34,205 nucleotides of DNA from an uncultured Pelagibacteraceae bacterium (lineage in GTDB: Bacteria; Pseudomonadota; Alphaproteobacteria; Pelagibacterales; Pelagibacteraceae). The notes beneath the pieces are model-generated. The model saw only the letters and a program-made list of their open reading frames with translations. It did not search any database and was not told the origin of the DNA. Numbering within the stretch: the stretch's first letter is position 1; every line of letters begins with the position of its first letter. Shown one piece after another: positions 9,389 through 18,453 of the stretch. Position numbers and translations under genes: made by a program. The DNA is taken from positions 1 through 34,205 of the forward strand of contig CACAFZ010000008.1 of assembly GCA_902531885.1 (NCBI GenBank), read 5' to 3'.

Positions 9389-9720
9389 GTCAACAAATAA
9401 TCAAATTAAGTGATAATGCAGCAATAAGAATAAAAGAAATTATGTCCAATGCAGAAACAGACTCAATTGGTGTTAGAGTTGGTGTTAAATCAGGAGGTTG
9501 TGCTGGCATGTCATATATTATGGAATATGCAAAAAAAATTAACCCAAATGACGAAGTCATTGAGGATAAAGGAGTTAAAGTTTTTATCGATTCAAGCGCA
9601 ATAATGTACCTTTTAGGCACTGAAATGGACTATAAAAAAGAAGAGTTTTCTTCAAATTTTGTGTTTAAAAATCCCAATGAAACTGAAAGATGTGGATGTG
9701 GAGAGTCCTTTAAGGTATAA
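9385..9720 (+). CDS. sufA: A-type Fe-S carrier (SufA/IscA family)
   Basis: A-type carrier of 111 residues that transfers Fe-S clusters to target proteins. The three family cysteines are C39 (KSGGCAGMSY) and C103/C105 in the C-terminal CGCGESF. It ends the recognisable SUF operon, overlapping sufT by four bases. Whether it is best named SufA, IscA or ErpA cannot be decided from motifs; its operon position favours SufA. Confidence 0.93.
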   Translation: MSQQIIKLSDNAAIRIKEIMSNAETDSIGVRVGVKSGGCAGMSYIMEYAKKINPNDEVIEDKGVKVFIDSSAIMYLLGTEMDYKKEEFSSNFVFKNPNETERCGCGESFKV

Positions 9721-9729
9721 TGCTAATGC

Positions 9730-9918
9730 ATGAGAGACACAAAACATTTAGAAAAACATTCAAATAAACTTGCAGAGAGCAAGAAAGAAAAATCGTTATT
9801 TAGAAATCTCCGTAAAGAAGTAGAAGCTGGTGCACACGGAACTTTAGATTACACTATCAAAGAAGGTGTAAATAAAAATAAGATTGCTGACGATAAAATT
9901 TTAAAAAGTAAAAAATAA
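9730..9918 (+). CDS. Small unrecognised protein at the end of the suf operon
   Basis: A 62-residue, highly charged protein (many Lys and Glu), with no Cys, no signal peptide and no membrane segment. It begins nine bases after the sufA stop and ends two bases before the convergent glnA stop, so it fills the gap exactly. A central segment KEVEAGAHGTLDYTIKEG looks less low-complexity than the ends and may be a conserved core. Position suggests co-transcription with suf. I do not recognise the family. Coding status is supported by position, length and AT-rich coding style, not by homology. Confidence 0.55.
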   Translation: MRDTKHLEKHSNKLAESKKEKSLFRNLRKEVEAGAHGTLDYTIKEGVNKNKIADDKILKSKK

Positions 9919-9920
9919 TT

Positions 9921-11327
9921 TTAACAACTATAATACATTTCGAACTCAATTGGATGAGGTGTATGTTCGAAATTATGAATTTCTTCAAACTTTAAAGCTA
10001 TGTAAGCATCAATTTGGTCATCAGTAAATACATTTCCTTGTTTTAAAAAAGCTCTATCTCTATCTAAACTTTCTAACGCTTCTCTTAACGATCCACAAAC
10101 AGTTGGTACTTTTTTAACTTCATTTTCAGATAGAGCATACAAATCTTTATCGAGTGATTTTCCAGGATCGATTTTATTTTTTATACCGTCTAAACCAGCC
10201 ATTAACATAGCTGAAAAAGTTAAATAAGGGTTTCCTGCTGCGTCAGGAAATCTTATTTCACATCTTGCTCCTTTTTTATTTAAAGTAATTGGAATTCTAC
10301 ATGATGCAGATCTGTTTCTTGCTGAATATGCAAGTAAAACAGGAGCTTCGAATCCAGGAATTAATCTTTTGTAACTATTTGTTGTGGCGTTTGAAAAGGC
10401 ATTTATAGCTTTTGCATGTTTTAATATTCCCCCAATATAATGTAGTGCTGTTTTTGATAATCCAGAATATACATTACCAGAAAAAACTGGAGTCTTGCCT
10501 TTCCATATGGACTGGTGAGTATGCATTCCAGATCCATTATCGCCTTTAACTGGCTTAGGCATGAATGTTGCAGTCTTTCCAAAAGAGTGGGAAACCATTT
10601 GAACTACATATTTGTATAACTGAACATTATCGGCCTGACTAACTAAAGTATTATATAACATACCTAGTTCATGCTGACTTGGTGCTACTTCGTGATGATG
10701 TTTTTCAACTGTAATACCAACATCTCTCAATCCTTTTAAATATTCACTTCTCATATCTTGCGCTGAATCTACAGGTGGAACAGGAAAATATCCTCCCTTG
10801 ATACCAGGTCTGTGTCCCATATTGCCACTTTCATATTTTTTTCCTGAATTGTATGGACCCTCAGCACTATCAATCACAAAGCTAGTTTCGTTCATATCAT
10901 TTTTTATTCTTACATCATCAAAAACAAAAAATTCAGGTTCAGGACCAAAATATGCCTTATCTCCAATTCCTGTTTTTTTTAAATAAGCTTCAGCTTTTTT
11001 TGCTATTCCTCTTGGATCTCTTTCATAGGAATCTTTTTTAACTGCGTCCAAAATATCGCAGAATAATATTAAAGTATTGTGTGATGTATAAGGGTCTAAA
11101 ATCTGTCTGTTAAGATCTGGTTTTAAAATCATATCTGATTCATTTATTGCTTTCCATCCAGAAATAGATGAACCATCAAAAAATACTCCATCATTTAACA
11201 TTGCTTCATCAACAATTGTTGCATCCATTGTTAAATGTTGAAGTTTTCCTCTAGGGTCAGTAAACCTTAGATCGACATATTCAATGTCTTTATCCTTCAT
11301 CAACTTTATTACTTTGTTAGAACTCAT
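9921..11327 (-). CDS. glnA: Glutamine synthetase type I
   Basis: Makes glutamine from glutamate, ammonium and ATP; 468 residues, the size of dodecameric GSI. Visible signatures are the N-terminal FDGSSISGW (residues 50-58), the active-site KHHHEVAPSQHELG (209-222), the ATP-binding KPVKGDNGSGMHTHQS (258-273) and RNRSASCRIP (338-347). Tyr397 (SLDKDLYALS) lies exactly where GSI-beta enzymes are adenylylated, so GlnE-type control is possible. No PII gene (glnB) is adjacent, unlike many alphaproteobacteria. It converges on the small suf-operon gene and has its own upstream region at 11328 onward. Confidence 0.97.
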   Translation of the reverse strand: MSSNKVIKLMKDKDIEYVDLRFTDPRGKLQHLTMDATIVDEAMLNDGVFFDGSSISGWKAINESDMILKPDLNRQILDPYTSHNTLILFCDILDAVKKDSYERDPRGIAKKAEAYLKKTGIGDKAYFGPEPEFFVFDDVRIKNDMNETSFVIDSAEGPYNSGKKYESGNMGHRPGIKGGYFPVPPVDSAQDMRSEYLKGLRDVGITVEKHHHEVAPSQHELGMLYNTLVSQADNVQLYKYVVQMVSHSFGKTATFMPKPVKGDNGSGMHTHQSIWKGKTPVFSGNVYSGLSKTALHYIGGILKHAKAINAFSNATTNSYKRLIPGFEAPVLLAYSARNRSASCRIPITLNKKGARCEIRFPDAAGNPYLTFSAMLMAGLDGIKNKIDPGKSLDKDLYALSENEVKKVPTVCGSLREALESLDRDRAFLKQGNVFTDDQIDAYIALKFEEIHNFEHTPHPIEFEMYYSC

Positions 11328-11436
11328 AATTTTAGTTTTGATTCTTACTTACGACTTGATATCAAAAAAACATTTAATAAAAAGATAAAATTGCAAGATA
11401 TCAGCTATGCAATTAACTCATAAGTAGTATTGTTGA

Positions 11437-11580
11437 TATAATATGAAAACACAAAAATTCACATCACAAATCGTTACAGAATTTTCCAAAAAAACCCTGG
11501 AGAAGAAAGGGTCAATTGGCAGTTGTAGTGAGCAAAAAGGAAAAAATGTTGTATTTACAAATAATGAATTATTCATTTAA
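11437..11580 (+). other. Possible short RNA or 45-codon micro-ORF upstream of ybaK
   Basis: The 261-base gap between glnA and ybaK holds a -10-like TATAAT at 11437-11442 with a weak -35-like TTAACT (11413-11418). It sits directly before an ATG (11443) that opens a 45-codon frame ending at 11580. A start of transcription about seven bases after the -10 would fall inside that frame, which argues against this ATG being used. The segment 11494-11530 is visibly richer in G+C than its surroundings. It can form two adjacent hairpins: ACCCT/AGGGT (11494-11498 with 11508-11512) and CAATT/AGTTG (11513-11517 with 11521-11525). A third, AT-only hairpin is AATGAA/TTCATT (11563-11577). It could be an RNA leader of ybaK, a small RNA or a micro-protein; none is established. 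Confidence 0.3.
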
Positions 11581-11588
11581 AAATTAGA

Positions 11589-12071
11589 ATGCAAGATCTA
11601 TTGAGCAAAGAACCAGTAAAAAGAGTTAGTCAAAAGTTAAAAGATTTTGATCAAAAATTAGAAGTGATAGTATTAGAAACTTCGGCAAGAACCGCAAAAG
11701 ATGCGGCCGATAGTTTAGATACAGAAGTAGGATCAATAATTAAAAGTTTATTTTTACGTACAGAAAAATCATTCTTGTTATGCTTAGTTGCTGGTGATAA
11801 GAGATGCTCTCTCAATAAAATAAAAAAAATTTTAAATGAAAAAGATGTAAGCATGGGAAGCGCAGATCAAGTTAAAGAAATCACGGGTTTTACAATTGGT
11901 GGAGTTTCTCCTGTAGGCCATTTAAAGCCTATCAAAATTTTTATAGACAAGTCTTTGTCAAGATTTACCAATATTTTTGGTGCAGCAGGTCACCCGAATT
12001 GTGTTTTTAAAATAAATTTTGAAAATCTCCAAAAAATTACAAATGGAGAAGTTAATGATATTGTAGAATGA
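11589..12071 (+). CDS. YbaK/ProX-type aminoacyl-tRNA editing protein
   Basis: A 160-residue stand-alone YbaK-domain protein of the family that deacylates misacylated tRNAs such as Cys- or Ala-tRNA-Pro. Matching features are IIKSLFLRTEKSFLLCLVAG, the substrate-pocket segment GFTIGGVSPVGH (around residues 100-111) and GAAGHP near the C-terminus. It has no transmembrane or signal segment. The exact mischarged substrate cannot be told from sequence. The stop overlaps the ATG of the following transporter gene by four bases, so the two are probably co-transcribed. Confidence 0.88.
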   Translation: MQDLLSKEPVKRVSQKLKDFDQKLEVIVLETSARTAKDAADSLDTEVGSIIKSLFLRTEKSFLLCLVAGDKRCSLNKIKKILNEKDVSMGSADQVKEITGFTIGGVSPVGHLKPIKIFIDKSLSRFTNIFGAAGHPNCVFKINFENLQKITNGEVNDIVE

Positions 12072-12961
12072 ATAACCCAAAAACATTTGATTATTTATTG
12101 CTTTCAATACTTGCACTGATATGGGCATCTGCATTTTTTAATATTAAAATTGCAACATATTCTTACGGTCCAATAACTATTGCTTTCTTTAGAATTTTAT
12201 TTGGGGCTATTCCTGTAGTTTTTCTTTGTTTGTATAAAAAAATTAAAATAGAAGCTTTTTCAAAAGATTGGCTTTGGTTTGCAACAATTGGAACAATTAA
12301 TTTAGTAATACCGTTTTTTTTAATAGCTTACGGTGTTCAAAAGGTGCAAAGTAATCTTGCGGCTATTTTAATGGCCTCAACTCCGTTAAGCGCAACTGTT
12401 CTTGCACATTTTTTTACAAAAAAAGAAAAAATTAATTTGACAAAAACAGTAGGAATTTTAGCAGGATTTTTTGGAATTGTTTTGCTCTTTTCAGATAACA
12501 TTTTAATTAATAATGAAAATTTTTTTTACGCTCTTATGATTTTATTTGGATCTACATTTTATGTAATAGGAGGTCTTTTAACTTTAAAAATTAGTAAGAA
12601 AAAAAATGAAAATGTGACAGCTTCAATTTTAATTTGGGGAGCTCTGGTAATCTTTCCTATTACAATAATTGTTGAACAGCCTTGGAATTTAAATCCAAGG
12701 CTAGACTCAACTATTTCATTGATTTATCTTGGTATTTTTCCAACCGGTATAGCTTGGTTGTTAAGATTTCAAATATTAAAAAGAAATGGTTTAGTTTTTC
12801 AAGCACAAGTCGCGTACTTGATACCAATATTTGGAGTAATACTTGGCTATATCTTTTTAAATGAAATAATTACCACAAAAGTTCTAATAGCACTCTTTGC
12901 GGTTATAATAGGGTTTTATTTTGTTAGAAGATCTATTAAAGAAAATCTCACTTCAGCTTAG
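12068..12961 (+). CDS. DMT-superfamily (EamA) transporter
   Basis: Inner-membrane permease of 297 residues with about ten hydrophobic helices arranged as two EamA repeats. The first begins LLLSILALIWASAFF and the second is around FYALMILFGSTFYVIGG. ILMASTPLSATVLAHF near 97-112 and AYLIPIFGVILGYIFLNE near the C-terminus are the typical repeat ends. Such proteins export or import small metabolites; the substrate here is unknown. It overlaps ybaK by four bases upstream and the convergent methyltransferase by 14 bases downstream. Confidence 0.88.
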   Translation: MNNPKTFDYLLLSILALIWASAFFNIKIATYSYGPITIAFFRILFGAIPVVFLCLYKKIKIEAFSKDWLWFATIGTINLVIPFFLIAYGVQKVQSNLAAILMASTPLSATVLAHFFTKKEKINLTKTVGILAGFFGIVLLFSDNILINNENFFYALMILFGSTFYVIGGLLTLKISKKKNENVTASILIWGALVIFPITIIVEQPWNLNPRLDSTISLIYLGIFPTGIAWLLRFQILKRNGLVFQAQVAYLIPIFGVILGYIFLNEIITTKVLIALFAVIIGFYFVRRSIKENLTSA

Positions 12962-13865
12962 CTAATTCTTTAATGTGAGATGAATCTGTTTCACAACAGC
13001 CACCCAAAATTGTTGCTCCATTTTTAATTACTTTTTCTGCAAACTTACAAAAAATTTTACCAGTAATCTCTTCTCTTTTTCCTAAAGTTATATTTGGATT
13101 TTTTCCTACTTCGTTAAATCTTGCTTTGTTAAATCTGTGAACTGGCAAAGGTTCTTCCACACCCCATAAATTTGCTTTAAAACCAAAGGGTAAATTTAAA
13201 TTTTTAAATTCAAATGAGGATTTTTCTATTATCTCAAGAGAAACACATGCTGCAATAACTCCTAACCATCTATTGTTTTTATATTTTTTTACCACTTCTG
13301 TTATTGTTTCTCCCGAAGGTAGTTTACAATTTTTTTTAAGATGAAGCCCAATTAACATCGGTTTATTAAGTTTTTGGATAATATCAGATGCTATTTCTAT
13401 TTCTCGACCACTGGAAACAACATCTAGATAGAAAAAATCGATATATGGATTAATAATGTTTGCTTGATCATAAAAATCTTTTTTAATTATATTTCTATCT
13501 CTTTTGTCAACTTCGTAAGTGTCATTTTGTGCTGGCAGGCTACCTGCAATCAATATATTTTTTTTCGATAATTTTTTTGCTTTTGTTGCAAGTTCACATG
13601 CTTTTTTATTAGCAAAATAGAATTGATCTTTAACTTGATTTTGAATCATTCTTACTCTTCTAGTGGTAAAAGTATTAGTCAAGATCACTTCTGATCCAGC
13701 CTCTATAGATGATAAATGAGTATCAATTACTAACTGATTATATTTTTCATTTATTAATGAAGTTGCAGACCAAAGCGTACCTTTAGAAATCAGACCTCTT
13801 GCAAGCAACTCTTGTCCCATACCAGAGTCTAAAATTCTTATTTTTTTAAAAAAATTTATATCCAT
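12948..13865 (-). CDS. Homocysteine S-methyltransferase (MmuM/BHMT family)
   Basis: Cytosolic TIM-barrel methyltransferase of 305 residues that makes methionine from homocysteine. It opens with ILDSGMGQELLARG (residues 11-24). The zinc-binding cysteines are C207 (IAACVS) and the pair C290/C291 in LGGCCETD. The length fits MmuM-type enzymes, but S-methylmethionine, betaine or another methyl donor cannot be told apart from sequence. In a SAR11-like cell a methylated-osmolyte donor is plausible, and soxG at the left edge points the same way. The spacer to moaB is only 43 bases, with no SAM-riboswitch-like structure seen. Confidence 0.88.
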   Translation of the reverse strand: MDINFFKKIRILDSGMGQELLARGLISKGTLWSATSLINEKYNQLVIDTHLSSIEAGSEVILTNTFTTRRVRMIQNQVKDQFYFANKKACELATKAKKLSKKNILIAGSLPAQNDTYEVDKRDRNIIKKDFYDQANIINPYIDFFYLDVVSSGREIEIASDIIQKLNKPMLIGLHLKKNCKLPSGETITEVVKKYKNNRWLGVIAACVSLEIIEKSSFEFKNLNLPFGFKANLWGVEEPLPVHRFNKARFNEVGKNPNITLGKREEITGKIFCKFAEKVIKNGATILGGCCETDSSHIKELAKLK

Positions 13866-13908
13866 ATAATTAAATTAATATTATATTTATTTTAAATAAA
13901 TTTTAATT

Positions 13909-14409
13909 ATGAAAGTAAATATAGCACTTTTAACAGTAACGGATACTAGAACTTTAAAGACAGATAAATCTGGTGCGATTTTGGTAAAGAAGATAAATAA
14001 AGCTAAACACAATTTAGTTGATAGAAAAATTTGCAAAGATAATAAAAAAGATATCAAAAAAATATTAAAAAAATGGCTAAAGAAAAAGAAAATTGATGTT
14101 GTAATAACAACTGGTGGAACAGGATTAACAGGTAGAGATATAACGCCTGAAGCATTAGATGAAATAGCTGACAAACATATCCCTGGTTTTGGTGAAGTTT
14201 TTAGAACTTTAAGTTTGAAAACTGTTGGAACATCTTCAATTCAATCAAGAGCCTGTGCAGTACTTGCTAATGGTAAATATGTATTTGCATTACCAGGTTC
14301 TTCAGGAGGTGTCACAGATGCTTGGGATGGAATATTAAAGAGTCAACTAAACATAAAAAATAAGCCTTGCAATTTTGTAGAACTATTTCCTAGGTTAAAA
14401 GAAAAATAA
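13909..14409 (+). CDS. moaB: Molybdenum cofactor protein MoaB/Mog
   Basis: MoaB/Mog-fold protein of 166 residues that adenylylates molybdopterin before molybdenum insertion. Signatures are the N-terminal IALLTVTDTRTLKTDKSG, the MPT-binding TTGGTGLTGRDITPEAL (residues 67-83) and FALPGSSGGVTDAWDGIL near the C-terminus. The length matches MoaB (about 170). It lies about 14 kb from the moaA-moaC-moaD-moaE operon, with the glycan block and cox cluster between. No moeA is in the window. Confidence 0.92.
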   Translation: MKVNIALLTVTDTRTLKTDKSGAILVKKINKAKHNLVDRKICKDNKKDIKKILKKWLKKKKIDVVITTGGTGLTGRDITPEALDEIADKHIPGFGEVFRTLSLKTVGTSSIQSRACAVLANGKYVFALPGSSGGVTDAWDGILKSQLNIKNKPCNFVELFPRLKEK

Positions 14410-14415
14410 AAATTA

Positions 14416-14661
14416 TTATTTTTGATATTTTTTTTTCCATTCCGAATATGGCATACCATAAATATGTTCTCTTGCCTCATCATCTGATACATTGATACCC
14501 TTTTTTTCAGCTTCCTCTCGGTACCATTTTGACAAACAATTCCGGCAAAAACCAGCTAAATTCATAAGATCTAGATTTTGAACATCTTTTCTTTCTCTAA
14601 GGTGTTTAATAAGTCTTTCAAATGCAGCTGAATTTAAATCTTCTTTTGTATTTTTTTCCAT
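14416..14661 (-). CDS. DUF1244 family protein
   Basis: An 81-residue soluble protein. The core FERLIKHLRERKDVQNLDLM, followed by GFCRNCLSKWY and EAREHIYGMPYSEWK, is the DUF1244 pattern found widely in alphaproteobacteria. The CRNC pair could bind a metal, but no function is established to my knowledge. It converges on moaB, six bases apart, with an AT-only hairpin-like and T-rich stretch between that could serve as a weak terminator. Confidence 0.85.
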   Translation of the reverse strand: MEKNTKEDLNSAAFERLIKHLRERKDVQNLDLMNLAGFCRNCLSKWYREEAEKKGINVSDDEAREHIYGMPYSEWKKKYQK

Positions 14662-14737
14662 AATTTAATATATATTTTTGATTAGCCAATTTAACATGTT
14701 TTTCAATAATTTATACTTTTAATTATTAAAAATCTAA

Positions 14738-16537
14738 ATGATACAATTAATTTCATTTTTTTTTATAGCTTCAATTTGTACAGTTCTGACAGGTAGTTTT
14801 TTTTTAAAATTAATATCAAAAAGAGATAATAATTATGAATTTTCTTTTTCTGAAAAAGGTATTTATGGTCTAATTATTTTGAGCTTTATAAGCTTATTAG
14901 CTAATTTTTTTTTCAGCATAAGTCATTTAATATCTATTATATTATTTATAATACCTTTAATTTTTATAATTATAGAATTTAAAAATATAAATAAAATATT
15001 TATTAAAAAAGTTGTAAGCCATTCAATTATAATTTCAATAATTGCATGCATATTTGTAGCATTTGATAATATTCAGAGACCTGATGGAGGAACGTATCAT
15101 CTCCCATATATTAAAATTATAAATGATTATAAAATATTTTTAGGAGTTGCTAATCTTAATCCATTTTTTGGAGTAACATCAATTTTTCAATACACTTCAG
15201 CAATTTATAATAATTTTTTATTTAAAGATGTTGGAATTGTCATTCCACTCGCTCTATTAGCAATATTTTTTATAGATTATTTTTTTAGACAATTTTTTTT
15301 TAATAAAAATAGTAATGACTATTTTTATAAATTTTATATTTTCGCAGTTATTTCTTATTTTTTTATAGAAATGAATAGATACAGTGATTACGGAAATGAT
15401 AATCCTGCTCATATATATTTTTTTTATTTATTGTCACTAGTTTTAAGAAAAGATTTTATCTTAAATGACAAATCAAGCTTTAAATTTTTTACTTTGATTT
15501 CATTGTTTTGTTTTTTAAATAGACCTTTTTTAGTATTAGCTTTAATCTTCCCGGCTTTTTATTGGTTTAAAAAAAAATTATACTTATCTATTAGATCATT
15601 TCCTTTTTTTTCATTATTATTTTTATTTTTGTGGATAGTAAAAAATTTTTTAATAACCGGGTGTGGAATTTACCCACTATCTTTCACATGTAATGATAAT
15701 TTGCCCTGGTATTCTAATAAACCTGATTTTAGAATTGCTGCTAAAAATGTTAGTCAATTTTCAGAATTACACGCTAAAGGCTGGAAGTATATAGTTGATA
15801 GAGTAGATTATGAAAACTATTCAATAAAATCTAAAGAGAAAAAAACCTATTTAGAAAATTTTAATTGGTTAAATTTAGAATGGATAGAACGACACTCTTT
15901 TACTATAAAAAAGAAAATCGACATATTTATAATATATCTCTTGATAGTTGGTATTTTTGTTTATTTATTTAAAAATAAAAAAAAAAATATAAATTTTTTA
16001 TCTTTTAAAGATTCTAGACATAGTTCCTTATTTATAATTTCTTTCATTGGTGTTTTATTGTTAATTTATAAATTTCCTTTAGGAAGGTATGGCACTTCTT
16101 ACATGGTATTGATTATAATTTGCATTTTATACCCGTTATTTTATTATTTATTTAATCAAATTTCGCAAAAAAGGATCGAGAAGTTATTAACTGTATTTAT
16201 TATATTATTAAGCATAGTGGCACTAGCAAAAAACTTTAAAAGGATAATAATTAATTATAAAGCTGATTATAATAATGCACCTTGGCCAAGAATTTATGAT
16301 CATAATTTTGAAACAAAGGGATCAAAAAAAAATATGAATTTGCCAATGAAATTTAATAAAATTAATAAAAATGGAATTATTGATATATATTACATTGTAA
16401 ATACAAATTTTTATTTATCACAAAGAGTTACGTTGTGTTTATATAATATGAGTCCATGCGCGCAATCATCAGAAAATTTTGATAATTTCAGCGTAGAAAA
16501 TAAAAAAGGTTATTTCTTAATTAGACTAAAAAAATAA
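14738..16537 (+). CDS. Polytopic membrane protein, possibly GT-C type glycosyltransferase
   Basis: A 599-residue protein with roughly ten to twelve hydrophobic helices. A soluble loop follows the second helical group (RPDGGTYHLPYIKIINDYK, near residues 113-131), and a larger hydrophilic stretch lies near 310-385. A charged loop after the first helices carrying D/E and HLP residues is typical of integral-membrane GT-C glycosyltransferases and related polymerases. No motif is specific enough to name it. Codons are extremely A/T-rich. It shares its last base with the start of the amidotransferase (TAATG), and the next genes are a GT2 enzyme and an epimerase, so a role in building or transferring a glycan is the best inference. 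Confidence 0.6.
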   Translation: MIQLISFFFIASICTVLTGSFFLKLISKRDNNYEFSFSEKGIYGLIILSFISLLANFFFSISHLISIILFIIPLIFIIIEFKNINKIFIKKVVSHSIIISIIACIFVAFDNIQRPDGGTYHLPYIKIINDYKIFLGVANLNPFFGVTSIFQYTSAIYNNFLFKDVGIVIPLALLAIFFIDYFFRQFFFNKNSNDYFYKFYIFAVISYFFIEMNRYSDYGNDNPAHIYFFYLLSLVLRKDFILNDKSSFKFFTLISLFCFLNRPFLVLALIFPAFYWFKKKLYLSIRSFPFFSLLFLFLWIVKNFLITGCGIYPLSFTCNDNLPWYSNKPDFRIAAKNVSQFSELHAKGWKYIVDRVDYENYSIKSKEKKTYLENFNWLNLEWIERHSFTIKKKIDIFIIYLLIVGIFVYLFKNKKKNINFLSFKDSRHSSLFIISFIGVLLLIYKFPLGRYGTSYMVLIIICILYPLFYYLFNQISQKRIEKLLTVFIILLSIVALAKNFKRIIINYKADYNNAPWPRIYDHNFETKGSKKNMNLPMKFNKINKNGIIDIYYIVNTNFYLSQRVTLCLYNMSPCAQSSENFDNFSVENKKGYFLIRLKK

Positions 16538-18453
16538 TGTGTGGAATCTCTGGTATTTGTAATTTTGATAAAAAGCCCTCAATAGAAATTGTAAAATTGA
16601 TGGCATCAAAGTTAATTCACAGAGGACCAGACGATGCAGGGTATTTTGAAAATGATAATGTTTCATTTGGTCATAGAAGACTTTCAATTATTGATTTAGA
16701 AAAATCAACTCAACCAATGATAGACAGTTTAAATAAAAATGTAATTATATTTAACGGTGAGATCTATAACTTTAAAAAGTTAAGAAATGAATTGGAACAA
16801 TTGGGGCATAAATTTAAGACCAATGGAGATACAGAAGTAATATTGAAATCATATGCAGAGTGGGGAGAAAGTTCTTTAAAAAAACTTGAAGGTATGTTTG
16901 CTTTTTGTATTTGGGATGAAAAAGAAAAAAAAATTTTTTTAGCAAGAGATAAATTTGGAGAAAAACCTTTATTTTACTATTTTTCAAAAAAAATTGGTTT
17001 TTTATTCTCTTCAGAAATAAAATCATTTTTAGCTGTTGAAGAAATTAAAGATGAACTTGAGTTTGATAATTCTAGTTTTAATGAATATTTGACCTTAAGT
17101 TATTTAACAAATAATAAAACATTTTTCAAAAAATTATTTTTACTTTCACCAGCAAGTTATATTTCTATGAATTTAAAAAATTATAAAAAAGAACCACAAG
17201 TAAAAAAATATTGGTTTTTAGAACATTATTTTAAAAACAAAACAACAGACACATTTGAAGAGTCATCAGAAAAATTAAAACATTTAATTAAAGACTCTGT
17301 GAAACAGAGAATGTTTAGCGATGTTAATAATGGGACATTTCTTTCGGGGGGTATAGACTCAAGTACAATATCTTTACAATTAAAAGAAATTGATAATCAT
17401 AAAATGACTGCTCACAATATTTTTTTTAAAGAAAAAGATTTTAATGAATACAATGATGCAAAAGTTATTTCAGATTATTTAAAAATTAATTTAGATTATT
17501 ACGAAATACCCCAAGGAAAAAATTTGGTTGATGAATTTCCAAGTATAATTGATGCAATGGATCAACCAATGTCAGATACATCATTTATTGCTACATACTA
17601 TCTTTCAAAATACTCGTCAGGTAAATCAAAAGTTGTTCTTTCTGGTGATGGTGGTGATGAATTGTTTTGTGGTTACGACACTTACATTGCAGATATTTAT
17701 AGAAAATTTTTTCCTAAAATAAATTTAAAATCTAAGTTTATAAATACTGTAATTTCAAAATTATTTAAGGCCAAATTTTCAAAAGTAGGTATTGATTATA
17801 AAATAATAAAATTTTTAAATGCATTATCACATAACAATAATTATTCTCATATTTTGTGGAGGGAAATTTTTTCAATAAATGAGAGAATAAATATTTTTAA
17901 CAAATATGATGATAAATTGATTAATTATAATTTTTTAGAATTCATAGATGAAGAATTAAAAAAACTCCCAGATGTTAACTATTTAGATCAGTATATGTAT
18001 ATAGATTTAAAAACATGGTTCCCAAATGATATATTGTATAAAGTTGATAGATCGACAATGCACAATTCACAGGAGTCCAGACTTCCGTTTTTAGACAGTA
18101 AAACTGTCGAATATGTTTGTTCATTACCTTCAAATTATAAAACAAACTTCTTTGAAAGAAAAAAAATACTAAAATCTGTTGTTAAAAAAAAATTGCCAAA
18201 AACCTTATTTAAAAAAAAGAAAAGTGGATTTGGAACACCTATAGGTTTGTGGTTAGTTTATGATAAAGATTTTAGAGAAATGGCCCATGATTTGCTTAAT
18301 ACTCAATTTATGAAAAATTTATTCAGTAATAATGAAATAAATCGAATCTGGCACTCACATCAAAATATGGAAGAAGACCAATCTTACAAAATATTTAATT
18401 TAATTTGTTTGAGTCAATGGATTATAAATAATAAACTCGAAAATAAAATATGA
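16537..18453 (+). CDS. asnB: AsnB-type glutamine-dependent amidotransferase
   Basis: Two-domain enzyme of 638 residues. The N-terminal class II glutaminase starts with the catalytic Cys2 (MCGISGICNF) and has RGPDDAGYF and FNGEIYNF. The C-terminal ATP-pyrophosphatase domain has the PP-loop LSGGIDSS (residues 269-276), then SGDGGDELFCGY. It could make asparagine. Its place inside a glycan block instead suggests a specialised role, such as amidating a uronic acid, as AsnB homologues in O-antigen clusters do. That is inference from context. The overlap with the GT2 gene is four bases. Confidence 0.9.
   Translation: MCGISGICNFDKKPSIEIVKLMASKLIHRGPDDAGYFENDNVSFGHRRLSIIDLEKSTQPMIDSLNKNVIIFNGEIYNFKKLRNELEQLGHKFKTNGDTEVILKSYAEWGESSLKKLEGMFAFCIWDEKEKKIFLARDKFGEKPLFYYFSKKIGFLFSSEIKSFLAVEEIKDELEFDNSSFNEYLTLSYLTNNKTFFKKLFLLSPASYISMNLKNYKKEPQVKKYWFLEHYFKNKTTDTFEESSEKLKHLIKDSVKQRMFSDVNNGTFLSGGIDSSTISLQLKEIDNHKMTAHNIFFKEKDFNEYNDAKVISDYLKINLDYYEIPQGKNLVDEFPSIIDAMDQPMSDTSFIATYYLSKYSSGKSKVVLSGDGGDELFCGYDTYIADIYRKFFPKINLKSKFINTVISKLFKAKFSKVGIDYKIIKFLNALSHNNNYSHILWREIFSINERINIFNKYDDKLINYNFLEFIDEELKKLPDVNYLDQYMYIDLKTWFPNDILYKVDRSTMHNSQESRLPFLDSKTVEYVCSLPSNYKTNFFERKKILKSVVKKKLPKTLFKKKKSGFGTPIGLWLVYDKDFREMAHDLLNTQFMKNLFSNNEINRIWHSHQNMEEDQSYKIFNLICLSQWIINNKLENKI

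Noticed and set aside
13866..13908. SAM-type riboswitch before the homocysteine methyltransferase
   Set aside because: Only 43 AT-rich bases separate it from moaB, with no structure visible.
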